Shown piece by piece: positions 17,170-25,692 of a stretch of DNA of 64,000 bases. Within the stretch, counting starts at the first letter, position 1, and every line of letters begins with the position of its first letter. The position numbers were made by a program, and so were the translations under genes. Below the pieces are notes generated by a model. That model was not told the DNA's origin, made no database searches, and was given only the letters and a program-made list of their open reading frames with translations. Origin of the DNA: Sphingobium sp. AP50. GTDB taxonomy: Bacteria > Pseudomonadota > Alphaproteobacteria > Sphingomonadales > Sphingomonadaceae. The stretch covers positions 222,270 through 286,269 of the forward strand of contig NZ_FNYZ01000004.1 in the NCBI RefSeq assembly GCF_900109095.1, written 5' to 3'.

Positions 17170-17348
17170 AACGCCTCCCATGCCTTCACATTGCCCTGCC
17201 GCAGCGCCTCCCGCTTTTCCTCACGCTCGACATATTGCGCGATCGCTTCCCGCATGATCCAGTGCGCGCTGCGATCGCGGGCTTGCGCCAATTGCTGAAC
17301 CCGCCCTTTCAAGGCCTCGTCCAGCTTGATCGATGTTGCCGCTGCCAT
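17070..17348 (-). CDS. Ribbon-helix-helix (CopG/ParD-like) antitoxin
   Basis: 92 residues. The N-terminus TSIKLDEALKGRVQQLAQARDRSAHWIMREAI is a ribbon-helix-helix DNA-binding unit, followed by an acidic, glutamine/glutamate-rich tail (EEKREALRQGNVKAWEAF) that would bind the toxin. It precedes and overlaps the ParE-like gene. Such antitoxins usually repress their own promoter, which would lie in 17349-17450. Confidence 0.8.
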   Translation of the reverse strand: MAAATSIKLDEALKGRVQQLAQARDRSAHWIMREAIAQYVEREEKREALRQGNVKAWEAFQANGLHATAEEVDTWLASWGTEDELPAPLCHP

Positions 17349-17481
17349 GCATGTCTCCGGTAGCCAAGAGTATTACTTTTTCATACCCTTTCTTCACCGC
17401 ATCGTCCACCGCCCCCACCTCATTGCCGCAAGTTATAGGTCGCGCCATTCACGCCCTATTCCACAGGTCTGCTTGCGGTCT

Positions 17482-18936
17482 ATGATCCAGCCCATGCGTC
17501 TCATCCTGCCCCTGCTCGCCCTCACCCTGCCGCTCACCGGCCTTTCCGCCCAGAATGCGCCGCCGCCGCTGATCGCCGCGGTCGAACAGCAACTGGCGCA
17601 GGGGCCGGCCGGCACCCGCTATGGCTTGCTGGTCGCCACGCTGGAGGGCGAACCGATCCTCGCCATCGCGCCGGATCAGCGCTTCATCCCGGCCTCCAAT
17701 ACCAAGATGTTCACCACCGCCACCGCCTATGCCGGTCTGCCCGCGCTGGATGCAGCGGCGCAGGGCACCGGCGTCCGGCTGGATCAGGGCGACGTCATCC
17801 TTGTCGGCCATGGCGACGCACGCCTTTCCAGCGCGGACAATTGCACGACCGACTGCCTTCAGACGCTGGCCGACGCGGTCGCTGCAAAGACCCGCCACGT
17901 CCGCAACATTGTGGGCGACGACAGCTGGTTTCCCGACGAACGGTGGGGACCGGGGATGAGCTGGAACAATATCCAGTCGCGCTATGGCACCGGCATTTCC
18001 GCGCTGACGATCGACGATAATGAAATGACCGCCTCGGTCGCGCCCACCGCGATCGGTACCACGCCGACCGTCACCGCGCCCGCTTATTATGAGATCGACA
18101 ATCGCGTCACGACCGTCCCCGGCAAAGGCGAGGCGATCACGGCCGACCGCGCACCCTATGGCCGCGTCATCCGCCTGACCGGCACGATCGGCGCAGAGGC
18201 GCAGCCGACCACGCTCCATTTCAGCATCGACGATCCGGCCCATTATGCCGCCTGGCGGCTGCGCGACCTGCTCGTCGCGCGGGGCGTGAAAGTCGACGGC
18301 ACGGTCATGCCTCGCCATCGTCCGCTCTCGCCCGCCGATGATCCCGCCATCCGCAAAGGCGCCCCCGCAGCGCAACCGCCCGCGCCCGCCATGCTCGCGC
18401 AGCTCCCCACCTTGCCGCTGGCGGACGACATGCGCATCATCAACAAACAGAGCCAGAATCTTCACGCCGACCTGATGCTGCGCCGCGTGTCCCGCGCGCA
18501 GGCCAGCGGCTCGATCGCCGACGGACAGGTCGCGCTGCACCGGCTGATGACGCAGGCGGGCTTGCCCGAAACCAGCTATAGCTTTGCCGACGGATCGGGC
18601 ATGTCCTCCTATAACCGAATTACCCCGCGCGCCGCCGTCACCCTGCTCACATGGATCGCGCAGCAGCCCTGGGGCATGGCCTGGCGCGAGACGCTGCCGA
18701 TCGCCGGGCAGGACGGCACGCTGCGCGGCCGCTTCAAGGGCACGTTGCTGGAAGGCAAGCTGTTCGCCAAGACCGGATCGCTCAACGCCGCCCGCGCCGT
18801 TTCCGGCTATTTCATCGCAAAAAGCGGCCGCACTCTGGTCTTCTCCGCCCTTGCCAATGACATGCCCGACGGCACCGATGCACAGGCCACCGCCGCCGTC
18901 GACCGCGCGCTGGTCGAAATCGCCGAGGCTCTGTAA
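17482..18936 (+). CDS. dacB: D-alanyl-D-alanine carboxypeptidase/endopeptidase, PBP4 (DacB) family
   Basis: About 484 residues with a Sec signal peptide (MRLILPLLALTLPLTGLSAQ). The three penicillin-binding motifs are visible: SNTK (RFIPASNTKMFTT), SQN (INKQSQNLHADLML) and KTG (LFAKTGSLNAARAVSGY). The large insertion between motif 1 and 2 (VRNIVGDDSWFPDERWGPGMSW) is typical of family S13. It trims D-Ala or cuts cross-links of peptidoglycan in the periplasm. ATG at 17482 is used; 17494 is an equally plausible start just before the signal peptide. No strong ribosome site is seen for either. Confidence 0.9.
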   Translation: MIQPMRLILPLLALTLPLTGLSAQNAPPPLIAAVEQQLAQGPAGTRYGLLVATLEGEPILAIAPDQRFIPASNTKMFTTATAYAGLPALDAAAQGTGVRLDQGDVILVGHGDARLSSADNCTTDCLQTLADAVAAKTRHVRNIVGDDSWFPDERWGPGMSWNNIQSRYGTGISALTIDDNEMTASVAPTAIGTTPTVTAPAYYEIDNRVTTVPGKGEAITADRAPYGRVIRLTGTIGAEAQPTTLHFSIDDPAHYAAWRLRDLLVARGVKVDGTVMPRHRPLSPADDPAIRKGAPAAQPPAPAMLAQLPTLPLADDMRIINKQSQNLHADLMLRRVSRAQASGSIADGQVALHRLMTQAGLPETSYSFADGSGMSSYNRITPRAAVTLLTWIAQQPWGMAWRETLPIAGQDGTLRGRFKGTLLEGKLFAKTGSLNAARAVSGYFIAKSGRTLVFSALANDMPDGTDAQATAAVDRALVEIAEAL

Positions 18937-18940
18937 CAAC

Positions 18941-19011
18941 CTCCGCTCGTGTCGAGCGCAGTCGAGACACGGTCAGCGCAACCGCTTCTCGACTGCGCTC
19001 GAAGCGAACGG
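18941..19011. repeat. REP-like inverted repeat downstream of dacB
   Basis: TCGAGCGCAGTCGAGA at 18952-18967 is the exact complement of TCTCGACTGCGCTCGA at 18987-19002, with partly matching flanks on both sides. It is followed by GATTTTTC, so it may also end dacB transcription. This sequence type is scattered in intergenic regions of sphingomonad genomes. Confidence 0.75.
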
Positions 19012-19017
19012 ATTTTT

Positions 19018-19106
19018 CTAGAGCGGGATGCGTTCTTATCGAATCGTCATTGCGAGCGCAGCGAAGCAATGACGGCGTGGGTCAAACCAATCTCATCCCA
19101 CTCTAG
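19018..19106. repeat. Nested inverted repeat, MITE-like unit
   Basis: CTAGAGCGGGATG at 19018-19030 pairs with CATCCCACTCTAG at 19094-19106 (one mismatch). Between them CGTCATTGC at 19045-19053 pairs with GCAATGACG at 19066-19074 around GAGCGCAGCGAA. The right outer arm covers the stop codon of the amidase gene. The inner part is the same family as the repeat at 25440-25508. Confidence 0.7.
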
Positions 19107-21484
19107 CCCGGCAAAATCTCCATCCGCTCCACCGCATGCTGCTCCACAGCGTCACGACTGAACCAGAGCGGCTGCATCTCGCCCGCCAGCCAGCGCGGAT
19201 AGAAATCGCGATAGCGCGGCGATCGCGGGTCGGCCGACTGGCCGGGCAACAGCAGGAAGCGGCTATTGTCCCACGCCCCCACATCCGCGACCAGCAGATA
19301 GCTCGCGCCATGCGACACCTGATAGCCGCGCTTGGGATTGAAACCCCGCGCCATCGGCGTGAAGCCGTCGCCCCCGGAACGCCCGCCCTCGATCTTCGGA
19401 AAAGCCGCCGCGATGCCCGGCAGCGACGACAGAGGATGCGCGAGCGTCACGCGATGCAGATCGCCCCAGCGCCATTGCGTCGGATCAGCCCCGCCCTGCG
19501 CAACCGCCTTCTTCCACCCGGCGATCAGCGACCGTTCGATCAGCGCATCGCGCGCCAGATCCGGCACCGGCCCCAGCCGCTTGTCGGGCGCAGCCAATAT
19601 CCGCAGCATTTCGAACAGATTGACCGACGGGATAAATTCCCGCGCCGCCGCCGGCACCACCAGATCGCGGAAGCCCGATTGCAGTTCGGGCATGACCATT
19701 TCGTAGAGCAGCGCCGCGCCGCTATCCGCCTCCAGCCCGCAATCCCAGCGTTTCAGCAAGGCCGCCGCCGGCTGCGCTTCTGGCAACAGCTTGTCCGGCA
19801 GCAATTTCACCAGCGCCCGCGCGGGGAGCGATTGAACATCATGCTGGAGCGCGATGCTATCCTCAATCCGATGCTTTGGCTGGCTGCGCAGCACTTCGGA
19901 AATGCGGTCGTAGCGGAAGGGATCGCTCCAGTCGAAACTGATGACCTTCTTGCCATAAGGATAATCGGCCGGAATATTAAGCTGATTGGCGGACGCGAAC
20001 CAGCCTTCCTTCGGGTTATAGACGGACGGCATTTCCTCGACCGGCAATATCCCCGTCCAGTCGAAATCGCCGTCGCCCGGTGCGGGGAACAGGCCGTCAT
20101 GCTTCGGGCGCATCGGCGTGAAGCCGATCGTCTGCCAGCCGGTATTACCGTCCACATCGGCATAATGGAAATTGGTTGGCGAGGTATGGATCTTGAACGC
20201 CTGCCGCAGCGACAGCCAGTCCTTCGCCAGATTGATCGCGATGATGGCAAAGCGCATATTCGCGCCCGGCAACATGCTGACCGTGGCGAAGGCGCTGGCC
20301 CGCTGCTTCGCCGCATCCTGCGCCACGACCGGCCGCCCCTGCGCATAGCGCAACGTCACCCGCTGTGCCGGCCCATCCTTGACCGCAATCTCATCCTCGA
20401 ACGTTTCGAAGCGTTTCCACTGCCCCTTGTGCCAGTAACGCTCCGGGTCATTCTCGTCGGTGCGCAGGATGAACAGGTCGGTCTGGTCGATATGGAAATT
20501 GGTGCGGCCAAAGGCGAAATGGTCGGTATGCCCCTGCATGATCCCCGGCAGGCCCGGCGCGCCCGCGCCGATCACGTCCAGCCCCGGTGCGGTCAGATGG
20601 ACCATGTGGCGCGGACTGGTGCCGCCAATGCCCAGATGCGGGTCGTTCGCCAGGATCGGCCGTCCTGTCGCACTGCGCGATGCGGCGATGGTCCAGGCAT
20701 TGCTGCCTTGCGCAAAGCGATCGGCGCGGCGCTCCGCCCGGTCGAACGACGCTTCCTGAATCGCGTCAAACGGCACCGGCCGGTTCGCCGGGTCCAGCAC
20801 GCCCAGATCCGCGTCGCTCACCGCCGCGCAATCCAGTCCGTCTGGCACTGTAAACTTCCACGCCGGGCGCAGCGGCGCCATCAGCGCATCCTGCTCCAGC
20901 AACCCCTTCGCCTGCATCTGCGCGCGTCGCACCTCATCATCGGCGTCGCCCATGCCGATGCCACGGTTGCGCACCAGATCATGCACGTCCCAGCGCAGCG
21001 GTTTCAGATCCAATATCCCATATTCCAGCGGCATCTGCGCCGGATTGGCCTCCAGTTCAGCGATCCGCGCATTGACGCCCGCCACATAACCCTTTGCACA
21101 TTCCAGCACGCCGGGCGGCAGGCTCGCCAGTTCCGCGTCGATATCGCCGCGGTAGAGGAACAGCCGCGCCGCCTTGTCCGCCGCCACGAAGCGTGGGCCG
21201 AAGGCTTCGGCCATCCGCCCCATGTCGCGCCGATAATCCATGTCGATCTGGAACAGCCGGTCGCGGGCCACCAGATAGCCCTGCCCGAAATAGGCGTCGT
21301 GCAGCGACTGTGCCCGCACATGCGGCACGCCCAGTTCATCCTCGAGTATCTCGATCGGCGCCTTCGCCCCCACCGCCTTCATCCGCAACGGCTTCCCGCC
21401 CCGCACCACTGGCCTCGCCATCAGCCCGCCGGGCAAGGCGAATGCGGCCACACCGGCCAGAAGGAACGCACGACGCTGGATCAA
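19103..21484 (-). CDS. Penicillin-acylase-family N-terminal nucleophile amidase
   Basis: About 793 residues. A Tat-like or Sec signal (IQRRAFLLAGVAAFALPGGLMA) precedes the A-chain region (VPHVRAQSLHDAYFGQGYLVARDRLFQIDMDYRR). The autocatalytic cleavage site is at GSNAW (RFAQGSNAWTIA), with the serine as N-terminal nucleophile of the B chain, then GRPILANDPHLGIG and the C-terminal SHGASYLLVADV. Members release acyl groups from penicillins, acyl-homoserine lactones or other amides; the substrate here is unknown. A TTG start at 21484 gives 5-nt spacing to AGGAGG; the GTG at 21487 gives only 2 nt. It is divergent from the TonB receptor at 21892. Confidence 0.88.
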   Translation of the reverse strand: MIQRRAFLLAGVAAFALPGGLMARPVVRGGKPLRMKAVGAKAPIEILEDELGVPHVRAQSLHDAYFGQGYLVARDRLFQIDMDYRRDMGRMAEAFGPRFVAADKAARLFLYRGDIDAELASLPPGVLECAKGYVAGVNARIAELEANPAQMPLEYGILDLKPLRWDVHDLVRNRGIGMGDADDEVRRAQMQAKGLLEQDALMAPLRPAWKFTVPDGLDCAAVSDADLGVLDPANRPVPFDAIQEASFDRAERRADRFAQGSNAWTIAASRSATGRPILANDPHLGIGGTSPRHMVHLTAPGLDVIGAGAPGLPGIMQGHTDHFAFGRTNFHIDQTDLFILRTDENDPERYWHKGQWKRFETFEDEIAVKDGPAQRVTLRYAQGRPVVAQDAAKQRASAFATVSMLPGANMRFAIIAINLAKDWLSLRQAFKIHTSPTNFHYADVDGNTGWQTIGFTPMRPKHDGLFPAPGDGDFDWTGILPVEEMPSVYNPKEGWFASANQLNIPADYPYGKKVISFDWSDPFRYDRISEVLRSQPKHRIEDSIALQHDVQSLPARALVKLLPDKLLPEAQPAAALLKRWDCGLEADSGAALLYEMVMPELQSGFRDLVVPAAAREFIPSVNLFEMLRILAAPDKRLGPVPDLARDALIERSLIAGWKKAVAQGGADPTQWRWGDLHRVTLAHPLSSLPGIAAAFPKIEGGRSGGDGFTPMARGFNPKRGYQVSHGASYLLVADVGAWDNSRFLLLPGQSADPRSPRYRDFYPRWLAGEMQPLWFSRDAVEQHAVERMEILPG

Positions 21485-21891
21485 CACAGCCTCCTTATCT
21501 TGAACAGGGCGGAAACGACTATCGCAGCGGGACCGGACGGACCTATAGTAAGCCGACCAGCGCCCATAACTGCAAGCTATCCGTAACCCGACGGACCCGG
21601 GTCGCGCCACCCCACCATTCCCTTTGGCTATACCTGTATATGATCAAAGTAATACCAAATCTATTGACCAGCCGTGACCACCCTGTAACCTCCCCGTCAT
21701 GGAAACCGGTTTTTCCTGCCTATCGGGCGGGTTTGATCGGGGACCGGTGACGGCAGAGTGGGAAATGGGCAGAGGCGCCGAACGCCTGCCCTGCGGTCAT
21801 ATGGTGAAGGGATGGGTCGGGCCAGATCGGCGCAGTACGCCGCGTACGCAATAACCGCGTACAGCCCCACCCTGTATTAAGGGGGTTTCCA
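21485..21891. promoter_or_regulatory. 407-bp divergent intergenic region with an AATACCAAAT site
   Basis: The interval separates the amidase from the second TonB receptor. AATACCAAAT at 21651-21660 is identical to the core of the nag/mur operator at 12114-12123, so the receptor or amidase may belong to the same GntR regulon. CCGCGTAC is repeated at 21840-21847 and 21855-21862, close to the receptor. AAGGGGG six nucleotides before the ATG is a good ribosome site. No gene is seen in the interval. Confidence 0.4.
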
Positions 21892-24762
21892 ATGCGTGAT
21901 TTCAGGCGAATTCGTCGGTCCTTCGGCCATGCCCACAATCTTGGCCTGGCCATGTCGGCACTGGCGCTGGTCCATGCCGCTCCGGCACTGGCACAGGACA
22001 GCGCAGCCGCCCCGCAGGCGAGCGACGAAGCGGCACCGGTCGACCAGATCGTGGTCACCGGCACCCGAATCGTGCGCGATGGCTTCCAGTCACCCACCCC
22101 TCTCACCGTCATGACCCGCGACGATATCCAGAACCAGTCGCCCACCAATAACCTGGCCGATCTGGTCAACCAGATGCCGGCACTCGCCGGCAGCGCCCGC
22201 CCGTCCAACTCGCGCCTCGCCATCAGTTCGGGCCTGGCCGGTATCAACACCATGAACCTGCGCAATCTGGGCGAGGTTCGCACGCTGGTTCTGCTCGACG
22301 GCCGCCGTTCGGTCGGATCGACCATCACCGGTCTGGTCGACATCAACACCTTCCCGCAGGCGCTGGTGAAGAGCGTGGAGATCGTGACCGGCGGCGCCTC
22401 GGCCGCCTACGGGTCGGACGCGGTCGCCGGCGTCGTCAACTATGTGCTCGACAAGAAATATGAAGGGTTCAAGTTCGACGCCGACACCGGCATCACCGAC
22501 AAGGGCGATGGCTTCAACTACAGCTTCAACGCCGCCATCGGGAAGAGCTTCGCCGGCGGGCGCGGCCATATCCTGCTGTCGGGCGAATATGCGCACAAGG
22601 ATGGCATTTTCGAGGTCGATCGCGACTGGAACCAGCTCGGCTACCGCACCGTCACCAACCCCAATTATACCGCCACCAACGGCCAGCCCGCCAATCTGGT
22701 GGTGAAGGGCGCGGGGACGTGGAACAGCACGCCCGGCGGCATCATCCAGTCGCAGGTCGGCGGCACCAGCCTGCGCGGCACCTATTTCGGTCAGGGCGGC
22801 GTCGCCCAGCAATATCAGTTCGGCTCGCTCACCGGCGGAACGCAGACCGTGGGCGGCGACTGGGCCATCAACGACACGTCGCGCAACATCGGCCTCGACG
22901 CGCAGGATGATCGCCGTGGCGTGTTCGGTCGCCTCAGCTATGAACTGACCGACTGGCTCGAAGTCTATGGTGAGGCATCCTACAACTGGAACAAGACGCT
23001 GTTCAACGCCGGGCCGCAGGCCGCGACGATGACGCTGGCCGGTGACAATGCCTATCTTATCAATGCCCTGGGCAGCGCGGCGCTGGCCGGCGTCACCTCC
23101 GTCACGCTCGGCACCTCGGCCTCCGACCTGCCCTATCGCAAGAATAACAACAGCCGTGAGGTGCAGCGCTACACGATCGGCGCGGGCGGCGAATTCCAGA
23201 TGTTCGGCAACAAGGCCATCTGGGACGCCTATGCCCAATATGGCCGCACCGATACGCATGAACTGCTGCGCGACATCATGAACACCTCGCGCATGGCGCT
23301 GGCCACCGACGCGGTGTTCGCCCCCGCCGGCAATGCGCTGGGCGTGGCGGCGGGCACGATCGTCTGCCGTTCTTCGCTGACCAATCCGACCAATGGCTGC
23401 GTCCCGCTCAATCGTCTGGGCACCGGCGTCGCCAGCCAGGCGGCGATCGACTATGTCATGGGCGATCCCTATCGCGACCAGACCTTCAAGCAGACGGTCG
23501 CCGGCATCAACCTGTCGACCACGCCCTTCGCCACCTGGGCGGGCGATGTCAGCGTCGCGATCGGCGGCGAATATCGCAAGGAAGAAGTGTCGGGCTACGT
23601 CCCCACCGAATATCAGACCGGCTGGTCGGTCGGCAATTTCCGCCCCACCTTCGGCAGCTATAATGTCAAGGAAGCCTATCTCGAAACCGTCGTCCCGCTG
23701 GGGCTGGGCGCCGAATTCAACGGCGCGGCGCGTGTAACCGACTATTCGACCTCGGGCACCGTAGCCACCTGGAAGGCGGGCCTGACATGGCAGCCGATCG
23801 AGGATATCCGCCTGCGCGGCACCCGCTCGCGCGACATTCGCGCGCCCAACCTCAATGAACTGTTCCAGTCGGGCACGTCGCGCACCAATACTTTCAGCAC
23901 GTCGAGCGCCTATGGCGAATATGCGGGCAAGACCTTCCGCGAACTGACCACCGGCAATCTGGCGCTCAAGCCCGAAAAGGCCGACACGCTGACCCTGGGC
24001 GCGGTGCTGCAACCCCGCTTCCTGCCCGGCTTCTCCTTCTCGGTCGACTGGTTCAAGACCAAGGTGAAGGACGCGATCAGCCAATTCTATGCGGATGACA
24101 TCGCCCAGCGCTGCACCGAAGGGCTTCAGTCCTTCTGTAGCGCCATCGTTGCCGATCCGCTTGGTGACCGCGATTATTATGTGACCGCCAGCCCGTTCAA
24201 CTTCGCCAAGGTGACGGTGCGCGGCATCGACTATGAAGCCAGCTACCGCCTGCCGCTGGAAAAGATTTTCAGCAGCAGTTCCAGCAACCTGACGCTGCGT
24301 GCCACGGCCACCAACTATCTGGAAAATGTGATCGACAACGGCATTTCCACGCCCGTCGACACGGTCGGCCAGAATAGCGGCCAGTCCAGCACACCCGACT
24401 GGATCTTCCGCATGTCGGCTACTTTCGACACGCCGACCTACTCGATCACCGCCGTCGGCCGCGGCGTCAGCTCGGGTACCTACAACAACACCTATATCGT
24501 CTGCACGACCGATTGCCCGACCAGCACGGCCGCCAATCCGACGATCAACAGCAACCATATCAACGGCACTTTCTACACCGACCTCAACCTGACGGCGAAG
24601 ATCAATGTCGGCGGCGCCGATGGTCAGTTGTTCTTCAACATCACCAACCTGTTCGACAAGGACCCGATCCTGCTGCCGGAAACCGGCCTGTCGGCCAACT
24701 CGACCTACAGCGACCTGCTGGGCCGCGCCTTCCGCGTCGGGGTGCGTTTCAAGACCAACTGA
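21892..24762 (+). CDS. TonB-dependent receptor
   Basis: 956 residues with a signal peptide (cut near PALAQDSA), a TonB-box region VDQIVVTGTRIVRDG, a plug (NLADLVNQMPALAGS, LVLLDGRRSVGST, VEIVTGGASAAYGSDAVAGVVNYVLD) and a long barrel ending GVRFKTN. The plug wording matches the group of sphingomonad/Xanthomonas receptors for non-siderophore substrates. The substrate is unknown; a shared AATACCAAAT site with the nag/mur promoter hints at amino sugars or muropeptides. It appears monocistronic and ends before a clear terminator. Confidence 0.9.
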   Translation: MRDFRRIRRSFGHAHNLGLAMSALALVHAAPALAQDSAAAPQASDEAAPVDQIVVTGTRIVRDGFQSPTPLTVMTRDDIQNQSPTNNLADLVNQMPALAGSARPSNSRLAISSGLAGINTMNLRNLGEVRTLVLLDGRRSVGSTITGLVDINTFPQALVKSVEIVTGGASAAYGSDAVAGVVNYVLDKKYEGFKFDADTGITDKGDGFNYSFNAAIGKSFAGGRGHILLSGEYAHKDGIFEVDRDWNQLGYRTVTNPNYTATNGQPANLVVKGAGTWNSTPGGIIQSQVGGTSLRGTYFGQGGVAQQYQFGSLTGGTQTVGGDWAINDTSRNIGLDAQDDRRGVFGRLSYELTDWLEVYGEASYNWNKTLFNAGPQAATMTLAGDNAYLINALGSAALAGVTSVTLGTSASDLPYRKNNNSREVQRYTIGAGGEFQMFGNKAIWDAYAQYGRTDTHELLRDIMNTSRMALATDAVFAPAGNALGVAAGTIVCRSSLTNPTNGCVPLNRLGTGVASQAAIDYVMGDPYRDQTFKQTVAGINLSTTPFATWAGDVSVAIGGEYRKEEVSGYVPTEYQTGWSVGNFRPTFGSYNVKEAYLETVVPLGLGAEFNGAARVTDYSTSGTVATWKAGLTWQPIEDIRLRGTRSRDIRAPNLNELFQSGTSRTNTFSTSSAYGEYAGKTFRELTTGNLALKPEKADTLTLGAVLQPRFLPGFSFSVDWFKTKVKDAISQFYADDIAQRCTEGLQSFCSAIVADPLGDRDYYVTASPFNFAKVTVRGIDYEASYRLPLEKIFSSSSSNLTLRATATNYLENVIDNGISTPVDTVGQNSGQSSTPDWIFRMSATFDTPTYSITAVGRGVSSGTYNNTYIVCTTDCPTSTAANPTINSNHINGTFYTDLNLTAKINVGGADGQLFFNITNLFDKDPILLPETGLSANSTYSDLLGRAFRVGVRFKTN

Positions 24763-24806
24763 GCATTTTCGAAGCAGAGGACATCCTCTGCTGAATCGGA
24801 AAATGC
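24763..24806 (+). other. Long two-part stem-loop directly after the receptor stop codon
   Basis: GCATTTTC at 24763-24770 pairs with GAAAATGC near 24799-24806, and inside it AGCAGAGG pairs with CCTCTGCT around a short loop. There is no T-tract, so it is more likely a 3' mRNA stabiliser or barrier to exonuclease than the terminator itself, which follows at 24843. Confidence 0.6.
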
Positions 24807-24842
24807 GGAGAACAAATAAACTCGACATTGTCAGGAGGAACA

Positions 24843-24874
24843 GGGTGGCGGATCAACGATCCGTCACCCTTTTT
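24843..24874 (+). terminator. Rho-independent terminator of the TonB receptor gene
   Basis: GGGTGGCGGATC (24843-24854) pairs with GATCCGTCACCC (24858-24869), allowing one G-T wobble, around an AAC loop and is followed by TTTTT. Confidence 0.85.
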
Positions 24875-24928
24875 CTTGCCCGCCATCATCAGCCTTGCGT
24901 CATCCAATCGCCACGATAACCTCACGCC

Positions 24929-25411
24929 ATGCCGCCCTCCCTTGTCCGCCTGATGCTGCTCCCTTTGCTGTTCAGCGCAAGCACTGCGCAGGCGCTTTGC
25001 AGCTATGGCGGCAGGCTCTACGCCAAAACGATAGCCGCGCAGGAATATCACGACGCGCGCTGGGTGCTCCGTGCCCGCGTGATAGATGGAAAGGACTGGG
25101 AGTCCGCCGATACCAGCGGCACGCTCTATCGCCTTCGCCCGATCGAAACCTTCAAGGGCAGGCTGCCAGCCAGCTTCTCCTTCTCCACGGAGCGCAACAG
25201 CGGCGGCTTCTATCTGGATGGTGCGTCGGGGCGCCCCGATGTGGGCGGTGATTATCTGCTATTCCTGAACCCCGCACAGAAGGGGTCGGCAGGTCCGCTA
25301 TCCGTGCGGTCCGCATTGCGCATCAATTATAGCTGCGGCCAGTCGCGGCCATGGCGGGAGGTGTCGCCCTCGGCACAAGCAGCCCTGCGACACCTTCGGG
25401 ATCGCCGCTAA
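24929..25411 (+). CDS. Small secreted protein of unknown function
   Basis: 160 residues with a signal peptide (MPPSLVRLMLLPLLFSASTAQA) and a mature part beginning with cysteine (LCSYGG), a second cysteine near the end (INYSCGQ), and strands such as RWVLRARVIDGKDW, FKGRLPASFSFSTERNSGGFY and GDYLLFLNP. The pattern of a short OB-like barrel with an N-terminal cysteine loosely recalls bacterial netrin/TIMP-like domains, but this is only a suggestion. It stands alone between the terminator and a REP pair. Confidence 0.6.
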   Translation: MPPSLVRLMLLPLLFSASTAQALCSYGGRLYAKTIAAQEYHDARWVLRARVIDGKDWESADTSGTLYRLRPIETFKGRLPASFSFSTERNSGGFYLDGASGRPDVGGDYLLFLNPAQKGSAGPLSVRSALRINYSCGQSRPWREVSPSAQAALRHLRDRR

Positions 25412-25439
25412 ACCGTCATGACTTTGCTTTGTTCTACCT

Positions 25440-25508
25440 CGTCATTGCGAGCACAGCGAAGCAATCCACTGCACGACCATGAATTGCTTCGCTGCGCTCG
25501 CAATGACG
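25440..25508. repeat. REP/BIME-like inverted repeat
   Basis: A 26-nt arm starting CGTCATTGCGAGCACAGCGA at 25440-25465 pairs with 25483-25508 with one mismatch, around a 17-nt loop. It belongs with the inner repeat of 19045-19074. The remaining interval to 25692 shows no gene or other structure. Confidence 0.85.
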
Positions 25509-25692
25509 ATTTAGACTGATGTCATGGCACGCTAAACCGACGTTTCTGTCCTATTGCATGCCAGCATCCTATCATGGCCACGGCTCTTTCCACCGTCCCC
25601 GATGCCGGCACATCATCATAAAATGCCCAACATCTGTTCGATAATTTCAAGATTCACGGGGCATATGCGAAGTTAAGCGCGAACATTCCTAT

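Noticed and set aside
22090..24828. Very long open frame antisense to the second TonB receptor
   Set aside because: High-GC codon bias leaves the complementary frame open; the plus strand has a full receptor with signal peptide and plug motifs.
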